64,000 nt of DNA from an uncultured Bacilli bacterium (GCA_934098505.1 CAKOOR010000001.1:124001-188000); one strand, 5' to 3'. Positions 1 through 7,146 are shown, counted from the first letter of the stretch. Numbers and translations: made by a program. The notes: generated by a model not told the origin, from the letters alone.

Positions 1-2
1 AT

Positions 3-335
3 ACAACAACTGATTCTAGTATTGGTAATAAAGCTTTAACATATCCGGTTGGCTTAATTACATACGATGAGTTAGTATATGCTGGAATGGATCAAAGACA
101 TGTTAATAAGTTATCTTATGCTTATTCTACGCAGCATTACTGGACAATGTCCCCTTCGTATTTCGATGCGGCTCTCGGCTATGCTCTTGAGTGGGATCAG
201 CTTAGCGCTGGCTGTCTTAATGCTTGGCTTTGGGTCTATAACTGGTTTGGTGCCCGCCCAGTTATAAATCTAAAAGCTGATACTCTGGTAACTACCGGTA
301 TCGGTACAAGTTCAGATCCATATGTGGTTGAATAA
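3..335 (+). CDS. C-terminal end of a DGR-diversified surface protein (5' truncated)
   Basis: The reading frame is open from base 3 and ends with TAA at 333-335, giving 110 residues; the start lies before the window. The tail reads GLITYDELVYAG, a linker, the variable region SPSYFDAALGYALEWDQ to GARP, then VINLKADTLVTTG and SSDPYVVE. The segment encoded by 148-261 is the variable region of a diversity-generating retroelement: its template-like relatives follow at 679-4713. The Trp/Gly/Ala scaffold is fixed while template Asn positions vary, as in C-type-lectin-like DGR ligand-binding domains. The ending resembles that of the protein encoded at 47372-48673, suggesting a common surface-protein fold. 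Function (adhesion or ligand binding) is inferred. A strong terminator follows at 358-396. Confidence 0.85.
   Translation, partial: TTTDSSIGNKALTYPVGLITYDELVYAGMDQRHVNKLSYAYSTQHYWTMSPSYFDAALGYALEWDQLSAGCLNAWLWVYNWFGARPVINLKADTLVTTGIGTSSDPYVVE
148..261 (+). other. DGR variable region (VR)
   Basis: This 114-bp segment matches the template repeats, sharing tgtccccttcg at the left edge and the GC-rich ggtgcccgcccag at the right edge (249-261), which resembles an initiation-of-mutagenic-homing (IMH) site. Aligned without gaps to TR2 (1083-1196), it differs at 12 internal positions plus the first base. All differences are adenines in TR2, changed mostly to T with a few C and one G. The 88 non-adenine positions are identical. 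Homology stops just after the right edge (gttataaat here, gattcctac in the TRs). Confidence 0.93.
249..261 (+). other. IMH-like GC-rich VR boundary
   Basis: The sequence ggtgcccgcccag closes the VR and also closes all eleven template repeats without change. In characterised DGRs a GC-rich element at the 3' end of the VR marks where mutagenic cDNA integration begins. Because the TRs carry the same element, they may also be acceptors. The role is inferred from position and invariance. Confidence 0.7.
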
Positions 336-357
336 AAATAAATTGAAAAAGCTTGTA

Positions 358-396
358 GCTTCCCAATGACTCATCATTGGGAAGCCCATTTTTTTT
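358..396 (+). terminator. Rho-independent terminator after the DGR target gene
   Basis: A perfect 12-bp stem (GCTTCCCAATGA with its complement) with a 4-nt CTCA loop is followed by eight T residues. It ends the target gene transcript. Some DGRs need a hairpin near the VR for homing; this one is about 97 bp past the VR, so a plain terminator is the simpler reading. Confidence 0.9.
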
Positions 397-461
397 ATCT
401 TTAACTTTGAGGTAAAGTACCAATTAAACAAGATGGTAAGCAAAAATTAGATGGCGAAGGT

Positions 462-496
462 CTGCCGTTTTGCTTCTTCAAAAAGCAAAACGGCAG
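462..496. repeat. 14-bp perfect inverted repeat between target gene and template array
   Basis: CTGCCGTTTTGCTT at 462-475 is exactly complementary to 483-496, with a 7-nt loop. No T-run follows, so it is not a typical terminator. The 336-605 interval has no gene; it holds the terminator above, this repeat and the promoter of the first template unit. The repeat could form a cruciform or RNA hairpin; function unknown. Confidence 0.75.
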
Positions 497-617
497 TCGT
501 AATTTGAACAACATATAAATTGTAAAATAGAAAGTCATAAATATTTCAAAGTTAAAAATTATAAATTGTAAGGTATTAAATGTAGCATAAAACAGTTAGG
601 TGTATTATAATGAGATT

Positions 618-1006
618 GGAGTTGTTAGCTCTAGGAAAAGCCTAAAAATTTGGTACCTAGTGTGCTTGCTTACTATTTTGTCCCCTTCGTTTTTTGATGC
701 GACGAACGGCAATGCTAATGAGTGGAATCAGAATAGCGCTGGCTATCTTAACCCATGGAATTGGGTCGATAACTGGAATGGTGCCCGCCCAGATTCCTAC
801 TACGATAGAAGAAAGTTTCTATGTCACTAATAATTAACGGTTACGGCTGTTAATGTAAGAAGTAACTTTTTAAGTAATCTATTTATAGATTGGAAACAAG
901 GCTTTTTTCTTGGTGTAAACCTAAATAGATAGCATAGATATTACTAGACTAGATTTAGTAATTGCTTACTATGCTTATTAAGATCCTTCTTATGTTGGGT
1001 CTTTTT
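618..1006 (+). ncRNA. DGR template RNA unit 1 (TR1 at 679-792)
   Basis: TATAAT at 606-611 predicts a start near 618. The leader has a GGAG/CTC stem and a TAGG/CCTA stem. TR1 translates as SPSFFDATNGNANEW then NQNSAGYLNPW, with nine AAY (Asn) codons, the codon type DGRs exploit for diversity. The 3' domain carries the hairpins of the family, including AATCTAT/ATAGATT and AGCATAG/CTATGCT. The terminator is AAGATCC/GGGTCTT plus T-run ending at 1006. Confidence 0.85.
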
Positions 1007-1036
1007 AATTAACTTAAAACGTATTATAATGAAAAT

Positions 1037-1410
1037 GGAGCTTGTACTCTAGAGAAAATCTATAACCATAATGGTTTAGTTCAGTCCCCTTCGAATTTCG
1101 ATGCGGCTAACGGCAATGCTCTTGAGTGGGATCAGAATAGCGCTGGCTATCTTAATGCTTGGCAATGGGTCAATAACTGGAATGGTGCCCGCCCAGATTC
1201 CTACTAAGATAGAAATAAGTTTCTATGTCACTAATAATTAATGGCTACGGCTGTTAATGTAAGAAGTAACTTTTTTAAGTATTCTATTTATAGAATGGAA
1301 ACAAGATTTTTTCTTGGCGTATGCCTAAATAAATAACATAGATACTGTTAGACATGATTTAATAGTTAGATACTATGTTGATTAAGATCCTTCTTATGTT
1401 GGGTCTTTTT
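1037..1410 (+). ncRNA. DGR template RNA unit 2 (TR2 at 1083-1196), donor of the VR
   Basis: TATAAT lies at 1025-1030 and an AAGATCC/GGGTCTT terminator ends at 1410. TR2 is the only template that explains the VR at 148-261 with adenine-only changes. It shares the otherwise unique cttgagtgggatcag and aatgcttgg blocks with the VR. It has eight Asn codons. The closing stem AACATAG/CTATGTT covaries with AGCATAG/CTATGCT of other units. Confidence 0.88.
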
Positions 1411-1440
1411 AATTAATTTAAAACGTATTATAATTAAAAT

Positions 1441-1780
1441 GGAGTTTTAAAACTCTAGAGAGAATCTAAAACCCTTAGGTTTTGTATGTCCCCTTCGTAT
1501 TTCGAGTCGGTGAACGGCAATGCTCGTGAGTGGAATCAGAATAGCGCTGGCTATCTTAGTCCTTGGAACGATGTTAACAACACTAATGGTGCCCGCCCAG
1601 ATTCCTACTAAGATAGAATTAAGTTCTATGTCACTAATAATTAATGGCCACGGCTGTTAATGTAAGAAGTAACTTTTTTAAGTATTCTATATAGAATGGA
1701 AACAAGGTTATTCCTTGGCAATTGCCTAAATATATAGCATAGATATTGTTAAACGTGATTTAACAATTGGAAACTATGTT
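1441..1780 (+). ncRNA. DGR template RNA unit 3 (TR3 at 1487-1600)
   Basis: TATAAT is at 1429-1434. TR3 (SPSYFESVNGNAREW..., eight Asn codons) is identical over 114 bp to TR10, but leader and 3' flank differ between the two units. The long closing hairpin ends near 1780. No terminator follows, so transcription may read into unit 4. Confidence 0.82.
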
Positions 1781-2128
1781 AAATAATAAAATGTAAGGTA
1801 AATTTTAGGGATAATCTTATAGCGGTAGGCAATATGTCCCCTTCGTATTTCGATGCGACGAGCGGCTATGCTACTGAGTGGTTTCAGACTGGCGCTGGCT
1901 TTCTTGTTCCTTGGTACGACGTTACTATCTGGTCTGGTGCCCGCCCAGATTCCTACTAAGATAGAATTAAGTTCTATGTCACTAATAATTAATGGTTATG
2001 ACTGTTAATGTAAGAAGTAACTTTAAAAAGTATTCTACATAGAATGGAAACAAGGTTATTCCTTGGCAATTGCCTAAATATATAGCATAGATATTGTTAA
2101 ATGTGATTTAACAATCGGACACTATGTT
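1781..2128 (+). ncRNA. DGR template RNA unit 4 (TR4 at 1835-1948), mutagenised copy of TR11
   Basis: No clear TATAAT box precedes TR4; relative to unit 5 the stretch with the TATGAT box is missing. TR4 (SPSYFDATSGYATEW...) has no Asn codon. It differs from TR11 at 15 positions, all adenines of TR11. The 3' hairpin domain is present but there is no terminator. It may be transcribed only by read-through from unit 3. Confidence 0.78.
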
Positions 2129-2164
2129 AAATAATAAAAAAACTAATTTACTTATGATAAAATG

Positions 2165-2523
2165 TAAGGCAAATTTTAGGGATAATCTTATAGCGGCAAG
2201 CGATATGTCCCCTTCGTATTTCAATGCGGACAGTGTTTATGCTTACGGGTGGTATCAGCATGGCGCTGGCTTTGCGAATATTGGTGGTGTTACTGACTGG
2301 AATGGTGCCCGCCCAGATTCCTACTAAGATAGAATTAAGTTCTATGTCACTAATAATTAATGGTTACGGCTGTTAATGTAAGAAGTAACTTTAAAAAGTA
2401 TTCTATATAGAATGGAAACAAGGTTATTCCTTGGCAATTGCCTAAATATATAGCATAGATATTGTTAAATGTGATTTAACAATTGGACACTATGCTAAAA
2501 GACTTTCAAAAGAGAGTCTTTTT
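2165..2523 (+). ncRNA. DGR template RNA unit 5 (TR5 at 2206-2316)
   Basis: A TATGAT box at 2153-2158 replaces the usual TATAAT. TR5 is 111 bp and Asn-poor (three Asn codons), with Tyr, His, Ser, Asp and Gly codons where other TRs have AAY. Its parent is not among the other ten. The closing stem pairs TAGCATAG with CTATGCTA over a perfect 10-bp inner stem. An AAAGACT/AGTCTTT terminator ends at 2523. Confidence 0.78.
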
Positions 2524-3204
2524 GTAGGAAATTTTTAATAAATGTATTATAATTAGAAAAGAGTTAGGCTCTAGGGATAATCTATTTAAGCACTGAAGTA
2601 CTTGACCATCATGTCCCCTTCGAATTTCAATGCGCCGAACGGCAATGCGAATGAGTGGAATCAGAATAGCGCTGGCTTCCTCAACAACAACTGGGTTACC
2701 AACTGGAATGGTGCCCGCCCAGATTCCTACTAAGGTAGAAGTAAGTTCTATGTCACTAATAATTAATGGCTACGGCTGTTAATGTAAGAAGTAACTTTAA
2801 AAAGTATTCTATATAGAATGGAAACAAGGTTATTCCTTGGCAATTGCCTAAATATATAGCATAGATATTGTTAAATGTGATTTAACAATTGGACACTATG
2901 CTAAAAGACTTTCAAAAGAGAGTCTTTTTGTAGGAAATTTTTAATAAATGTATTATAATTAGAAAAGAGTTAGGCTCTAGGGATAATCTATTTAAGCACT
3001 GAAGTACTTGACCATCATGTCCCCTTCGAATTTCAATGCGCCGAACGGCAATGCGAATGAGTGGAATCAGAATAGCGCTGGCTTCCTCAACAACAACTGG
3101 GTTACCAACTGGAATGGTGCCCGCCCAGATTCCTACTAAGGTAGAAGTAAGTTCTATGTCACTAATAATTAATGGCTACGGCTGTTAATGTAAGAAGTAA
3201 CTTT
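2365..3204 (+). repeat. Exact 406-bp tandem duplication (units 6 and 7)
   Basis: Read by eye, 2365-2798 is repeated without mismatch at 2771-3204, offset 406 bp. The duplicated block covers the end of one 3' domain, terminator, promoter, leader, TR and start of the next 3' domain. This points to recent unequal recombination, distinct from TR-limited copying. Confidence 0.85.
2560..2929 (+). ncRNA. DGR template RNA unit 6 (TR6 at 2612-2722)
   Basis: TATAAT at 2548-2553; terminator AAAGACT/AGTCTTT ends at 2929. TR6 is the most template-like of all, with twelve Asn codons in 37, including three consecutive AAC. It is identical to TR7. Confidence 0.85.
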
Positions 3205-3353
3205 TTTAAGTATTCTATTTATAGATTGGAAACAAGGTTATCCCTTGGTAAATTTACCTAAATAAATAATATAGATATTGTTAGACTAGTTTTAATAATT
3301 GTTTACTATATTTAGATCTGAGTGGAAAGTAATATTTCTATTCGGATTTTTTT
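2966..3353 (+). ncRNA. DGR template RNA unit 7 (TR7 at 3018-3128)
   Basis: TATAAT at 2954-2959. Leader and TR are exact copies of unit 6; the 3' domain differs from about 3205 onward. The closing stem is AATATAG/CTATATT, a compensated variant. The terminator has a long wobble-containing stem (ATCTGAG... with ...TTCGGAT) before seven T, ending at 3353. Confidence 0.85.
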
Positions 3354-3426
3354 GAATAAAAGGATATTGTAAAAAAGAAAAATAAAGATAAAATGATAAA
3401 ATTTTGTATTCTAATATAATTAGAGT

Positions 3427-3700
3427 TGAGCTCTAGGGATAATCTTTAAACAAGAGTAATATGTCCCCTTCGTATTTCAATGCGGCGCACGGCCGTGCTT
3501 ATGAGTGGTTGCAGCATAGCGCTGGCTTTGTTTCTAGCGACAGTTGGGTTTCTAGCTGGCTTGGTGCCCGCCCAGATTCCTACTAAGATAGAAGAAAGTT
3601 TCTATGTCACTAATAATTAATGGTTACGACTGTTAATGTAAGAAGTAACTTTAAAAGTATTCTATATAGAATGGAAACAAGGTTATTCCTTGGCAATTAT
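3427..3700 (+). ncRNA. DGR template RNA unit 8 (TR8 at 3462-3575), 3' domain truncated
   Basis: TATAAT at 3415-3420. TR8 is Asn-poor (one Asn codon; His, Arg, Tyr, Leu, Ser elsewhere), as if already diversified. The 3' domain stops after the CAAGG/CCTTG hairpin: the long closing hairpin and terminator are missing, giving the shortest spacing in the array (315 bp). Confidence 0.75.
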
Positions 3701-3736
3701 TAAGATAATTATAATAAAAAGATTTATAATAGAAGT

Positions 3737-4118
3737 GGAGTTAAGCTCTAGGGATAATCTTTAAACAAGAGTAATATGTCCCCTTCGTATTTCGAGTCGG
3801 TTAATCTCACTGTTAATGAGTGGCGTCAGGATAGCGCTGGCTTTTTAGGTCAAGGGTTAACAGTGAATAACAGTCTTGGTGCCCGCCCAGATTCCTGCTA
3901 AGATAAACTTAAGTTTTATGTCACTAATAATTAATGGTTACGACTATTAATTTAAGAAGCAACTTTAAAAGTAGTCTATTTATTAGATTGGAAACAAGAC
4001 TATGCCTTGGTAATTGCCTAAAGAAATAACATAGATACTATGGAACATGATTTGATAGTTAATTACTATGTTTATAAAAAGCTTTAGAAAATGAATAAAG
4101 ATTTCTTTAGCTTTTTTT
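3737..4118 (+). ncRNA. DGR template RNA unit 9 (TR9 at 3777-3890)
   Basis: TATAAT at 3725-3730; terminator AAAGCT/AGCTTT with a long T-run ends at 4118. TR9 begins like TR3 (SPSYFESV) but is otherwise divergent, with four Asn codons, and ends ARPDSC instead of ARPDSY. The first 3' hairpin is ATAAA/TTTAT where others have ATAGA/TCTAT, a compensated G-C to A-T change. Confidence 0.78.
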
Positions 4119-4157
4119 CTTTTGGTAAAAAGATGAAAAATGATTTATAATAGAAAC

Positions 4158-4514
4158 GGAGATTTTCTCTAGGAGTAATCTATATATTAGACCTCGGTCA
4201 TGTCCCCTTCGTATTTCGAGTCGGTGAACGGCAATGCTCGTGAGTGGAATCAGAATAGCGCTGGCTATCTTAGTCCTTGGAACGATGTTAACAACACTAA
4301 TGGTGCCCGCCCAGATTCCTACTAAGATAGAAGTAGTTCTATGCCACTAAAAATTAATGGTTACGGCTGTTAATGTAAGAAGTAACTTTTTTAAGTATTC
4401 TATTTATAGAATGGAAACAAGATTATGCCTTGGTAAGTCCTAAATAAATAATATAGATACTATTAGACATGATTTAATAGTTAAATACTGTATTTGCCAC
4501 CTTAGGGTGGCTTT
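4158..4514 (+). ncRNA. DGR template RNA unit 10 (TR10 at 4201-4314)
   Basis: TATAAT at 4146-4151. TR10 equals TR3 base for base while leader, first hairpin loop (gtag versus ttaag) and terminator differ. The terminator GCCACC/GGTGGC with TTAG loop and T-run ends at 4514. Confidence 0.83.
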
Positions 4515-4551
4515 AATTTACTTGTTAAAAAAAATATTATATAATGAAATT

Positions 4552-4920
4552 GGAGTTAGACTCTAGAGATGGCCTAAAAATATTACTCAGTTGTTCCGTT
4601 GTCCCCTTCGTATTTCAATGCGACGAACGGCAATGCTAATGAGTGGAATCAGAATAGCGCTGGCTATCTTGATCCTTGGAACAACGTTACTAACTGGAAT
4701 GGTGCCCGCCCAGATTCCTACTACGATAGAAGTAGTTCTATGTCACTAATAATTAATGGCTACGGCTGTTAATGTAAGAAGTAACTTTTTAAGTATTCTA
4801 TTTATAGATTGGAAACAAGGCTGTTTCTTGGTTATTACCTAAATAAATAACATAGATATTATTAGACAAGATTTAATAGTTAGATACTGTGTTAAGAGGC
4901 TTTCATTGAAGGCCTTTTTT
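4552..4920 (+). ncRNA. DGR template RNA unit 11 (TR11 at 4600-4713)
   Basis: TTTACT at 4517-4522 and TATAAT at 4540-4545 with 17-bp spacing form the best promoter of the array. TR11 has ten Asn codons and is the apparent parent of TR4. The terminator AGGCTTTC/GAAGGCCT plus T-run ends at 4920, just before the ruvA promoter. Confidence 0.85.
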
Positions 4921-4956
4921 GAAGCTTTTTTTTCCAAATAAAATTGACATATAACC

Positions 4957-4985
4957 TTGACAAAGAAGGTAGCGGTTGATAATAT
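4957..4985 (+). promoter_or_regulatory. Promoter of the ruvA-nucleotidase-ruvB operon
   Basis: TTGACA at 4957-4962 and TAATAT at 4980-4985 are separated by 17 bp, a sigma-70/sigma-A type promoter about 27 bp before the ruvA ATG. Confidence 0.65.
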
Positions 4986-5012
4986 GAGAAAGAAAAGAAG
5001 GAAGTATAAATT

Positions 5013-5570
5013 ATGTTAAATTATATTACAGGAATAATAAAAGAGATTGGCAGTAATTATGTAGTTTTAGAAAATAATGGCATTGGTTATCAAATATTTG
5101 TAGGTAATCCTTATGTTTATAGAGAGAATTTAGAATATACAATTTATCTATATAATTATATTAGAGAAGATGAATATAGTCTTTATGGCTTTAAGAAAAG
5201 AGAAGAAAAAAATTTATTTTTAAGGTTAATAAATGTTAAAGGCTTAGGACCTAAGATGGCGATTCCAATGGTTTCAACTGGTAATACTAATGATGTAATT
5301 GAAGCTATTGAAAGAGAGAATTTAGTTTATTTAACGAAATTTCCTAAAGTTGGAGATAAATTAGCTAGACAAATTATTTTGGATTTAAAAGGAAAACTTG
5401 CTGATCATCAAGACTTATTTGCTGTTAATGATTTAGATGAATTAGTTAGTGTTTTAGAGTCATTAGGATATAAGAAAGCTGATATTAAGGCTATACTTCC
5501 AAAAGTAGATGCAACAAAAGAATTAGAAAGTCAGATCAAAGATGCATTAAAGCTATTAATGAGTAGATAA
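5013..5570 (+). CDS. ruvA: Holliday junction branch migration protein RuvA
   Basis: 185 residues. RuvA binds the four-way junction as a tetramer and positions RuvB rings during recombinational repair. The N-terminal OB-like domain (about 1-62, MLNYITGIIKEIGSNYVVLE) is followed by two helix-hairpin-helix motifs (NVKGLGPKMA near 73-82 and FPKVGDKLARQIILDLKGKL near 109-128). The C-terminal RuvB-contacting domain (about 140-185) ends LLMSR. The length is slightly below the family norm. It heads a cluster with ruvB, separated only by a small nucleotidase gene, and follows directly after the template array. Confidence 0.95.
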   Translation: MLNYITGIIKEIGSNYVVLENNGIGYQIFVGNPYVYRENLEYTIYLYNYIREDEYSLYGFKKREEKNLFLRLINVKGLGPKMAIPMVSTGNTNDVIEAIERENLVYLTKFPKVGDKLARQIILDLKGKLADHQDLFAVNDLDELVSVLESLGYKKADIKAILPKVDATKELESQIKDALKLLMSR

Positions 5571-5582
5571 GTAGGTAAAAAG

Positions 5583-6161
5583 ATGAAAATAGGGATTGAT
5601 ATAGATGATACAGTCATGAATACTATTGAGGTTATTGATGAGGCTGCTTTAGAGTTTGATAAGATTTATTTAGCTAATAAGGGATATCAGGATATAACTA
5701 AATATGATTTTCATGATAGATTTTATTGGAGTAGCGAGGAAAAGAGAGCTTTCTTTGAATATTTTAGAAAAAATAAGTTATATTTAAAAGCACGTCCAAA
5801 AGGGGATGCTTTGTATTATTTAGAAAAATTATATAATGAAGGATATGAGATTTATTTTTTAACTAGAAGAAGTACTGATGAGAAGTTAGATATTTTAGAA
5901 ATTACAAAAAACGATCTAACTAGTAAGGGTTTTAAATATAAAGATTGCTATATAGGTTTATCAAAAAAAGGGGAAGCTTGTAAAAAATTAGGAATAGATG
6001 TTTTTATTGATGACTCCGTTATGCAAATTGAAGATGTCAATAATTATCATATTAAGACAATTTTAGTTGATACTTGGTATAATAAAGAATATAAAGGTTT
6101 AAGAGCAAAAAATTTTCAAGAAATTTATAACATAATAAGGAAGTGGAATAATGCTAGATGA
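5583..6161 (+). CDS. 5'(3')-deoxyribonucleotidase-like HAD phosphatase
   Basis: 192 residues. The HAD motif I appears as [10 protein letters not shown] (Asp6/Asp8 nucleophile and acid), motif II as YFLTRRST near residue 97, and the late acidic motif as [11 protein letters not shown] near 141. This arrangement fits the NT5C-type deoxyribonucleotidases that dephosphorylate deoxynucleoside monophosphates; the exact substrate is inferred. It begins 12 bp after ruvA and overlaps ruvB by 11 bp, so the three are almost certainly cotranscribed. It stops at TGA, one of several genes showing that UGA is a stop here. Confidence 0.75.
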   Translation: MKIGIDIDDTVMNTIEVIDEAALEFDKIYLANKGYQDITKYDFHDRFYWSSEEKRAFFEYFRKNKLYLKARPKGDALYYLEKLYNEGYEIYFLTRRSTDEKLDILEITKNDLTSKGFKYKDCYIGLSKKGEACKKLGIDVFIDDSVMQIEDVNNYHIKTILVDTWYNKEYKGLRAKNFQEIYNIIRKWNNAR

Positions 6162-7146
6162 TATATATAATGTTAATTTAAAAGAAGATGAGTTTGATAA
6201 AAATATTAGACCAGAAACTTTAGATGACTACGTCGGTCAAGAGGAAATAAAGGAAAATTTAAAAGTTTTTATTAAAGCTTGTAAAATGCGTAATGAGGTT
6301 TTAGATCATGTTTTGCTTTATGGTCCTCCTGGACTTGGTAAAACAACACTTGCTCATATTATTGCTAATGAGTTAGGCGTAAATATTAAAACTGCTTCTG
6401 GTCCTTCGATTGAAAAGCCCGGCGATTTAGCTGCTGTTTTATCTAATTTAGAAGAAGGCGATGTCTTATTTATTGATGAAATTCATCGTATGCCGAGATT
6501 TATTGAAGAAATTTTATATCCGGCGATGGAAGATTTTGAGTTAGATATAGTAGTTGGTCAAGATGGTAATACGCGTAATATAAAGATAGATTTACCGCCA
6601 TTTACTTTGGTTGGGGCAACAACAAGAGCTGGTAATATTTCTAGTCCGTTACGTGACCGTTTTGGGATTGTTTCAAAACTAAATTATTATACGGATGAAG
6701 AATTAAAACAGATTATTATGCGTACTTCAAAGGTTTTAAAAATGCCAATTGAAGAAGAAGCCGCAATGGAACTGGCTAAACGTAGTAGAAAAACACCACG
6801 TATTGCTAATCGTCTTTTTAAAAGGGTTCGTGACTTTACATTGGTAGCTGGTGATGAGATGATAAGCCTAGAAACGACAAAAAAAGCCTTGCATCGGTTA
6901 AAAATTGATGAATATGGTCTTGATTCTTTAGATTTAGAATACTTGGACGCTTTAGTTACTAAATTTAATGGCGGACCTGTTGGAGCTGGCACTATTGCAA
7001 CGTCTATTGGAGAAGAAGTTACCACAGTTGAGGAAGTAGTAGAGCCATTTTTACTACAAGAAGGTTTTATAAAAAGAAGCCAAAGGGGACGTATTGCCAC
7101 TGAAAAAGCATATAAGCATTTACATATACCAATTAAAAAGAAATAA
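6151..7146 (+). CDS. ruvB: Holliday junction branch migration ATPase RuvB
   Basis: 331 residues. RuvB is the hexameric AAA+ motor that drives branch migration with RuvA. Visible are [18 protein letters not shown] at the start, Walker [10 protein letters not shown] near residue 59, Walker B LFIDEIHR near 110, sensor GATTRAG near 152, the arginine-finger region SPLRDRFGI near 164, and the C-terminal winged helix with [10 protein letters not shown]. Length is typical. The start overlaps the end of the nucleotidase gene, with AAGGAAG upstream as ribosome site. Confidence 0.97.
   Translation: MLDDIYNVNLKEDEFDKNIRPETLDDYVGQEEIKENLKVFIKACKMRNEVLDHVLLYGPPGLGKTTLAHIIANELGVNIKTASGPSIEKPGDLAAVLSNLEEGDVLFIDEIHRMPRFIEEILYPAMEDFELDIVVGQDGNTRNIKIDLPPFTLVGATTRAGNISSPLRDRFGIVSKLNYYTDEELKQIIMRTSKVLKMPIEEEAAMELAKRSRKTPRIANRLFKRVRDFTLVAGDEMISLETTKKALHRLKIDEYGLDSLDLEYLDALVTKFNGGPVGAGTIATSIGEEVTTVEEVVEPFLLQEGFIKRSQRGRIATEKAYKHLHIPIKKK

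Larger units (their letters stand above)
606..4920 (+). repeat. Array of eleven DGR template-repeat cassettes
   Basis: Eleven cassettes repeat every 315-444 bp (most about 400). Each contains a 111-114 bp template repeat bounded by gtccccttcg and ggtgcccgcccag, starting at 679, 1083, 1487, 1835, 2206, 2612, 3018, 3462, 3777, 4201 and 4600. Each TR is preceded by a leader with TAG(A/G)..AATCT or TAGG..GCCTA and followed by a conserved 3' domain of about 190 nt. The short open frames that run through some TRs have no start or ribosome site and end right after the TR. The region is therefore best read as non-coding template RNA genes for a DGR whose reverse transcriptase lies elsewhere. Confidence 0.9.

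Noticed and set aside
79..267. Alternative-frame ORF over the VR
   Set aside because: It is a shadow of the true frame 3-335, which alone keeps the TR reading frame and the GARPVINLKAD ending.
600..830. Protein-coding ORF through TR1
   Set aside because: The start lies at the -10 box, there is no ribosome site, and the frame is open mainly because the TR is a coding-type sequence.
2124..2327. Protein-coding ORF through TR5
   Set aside because: The upstream part is the 3' RNA domain of unit 4; no ribosome site; ends right after the TR like the other TR frames.
606..4920. CRISPR array
   Set aside because: Repeat units are about 400 bp with 111-114 bp conserved segments, promoters and terminators; there are no short spacers or cas genes.
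606..4920. Silent gene-conversion cassettes (pilS or vls type)
   Set aside because: The VR differs from TR2, and TR4 from TR11, only at adenines. Plain recombination would not give that base bias. The cassettes also have RNA-gene signals.
606..4920. Retron msr-msd array
   Set aside because: No RT or self-complementary msr/msd layout; similarity to a coding VR with A-specific changes fits a DGR instead.
6687..7100. Minus-strand ORF inside ruvB
   Set aside because: Antisense shadow of a well-defined gene with no ribosome site; the same applies to the reverse frames in rpoC, dnaK, dnaJ, ffh and the polymerase gene.
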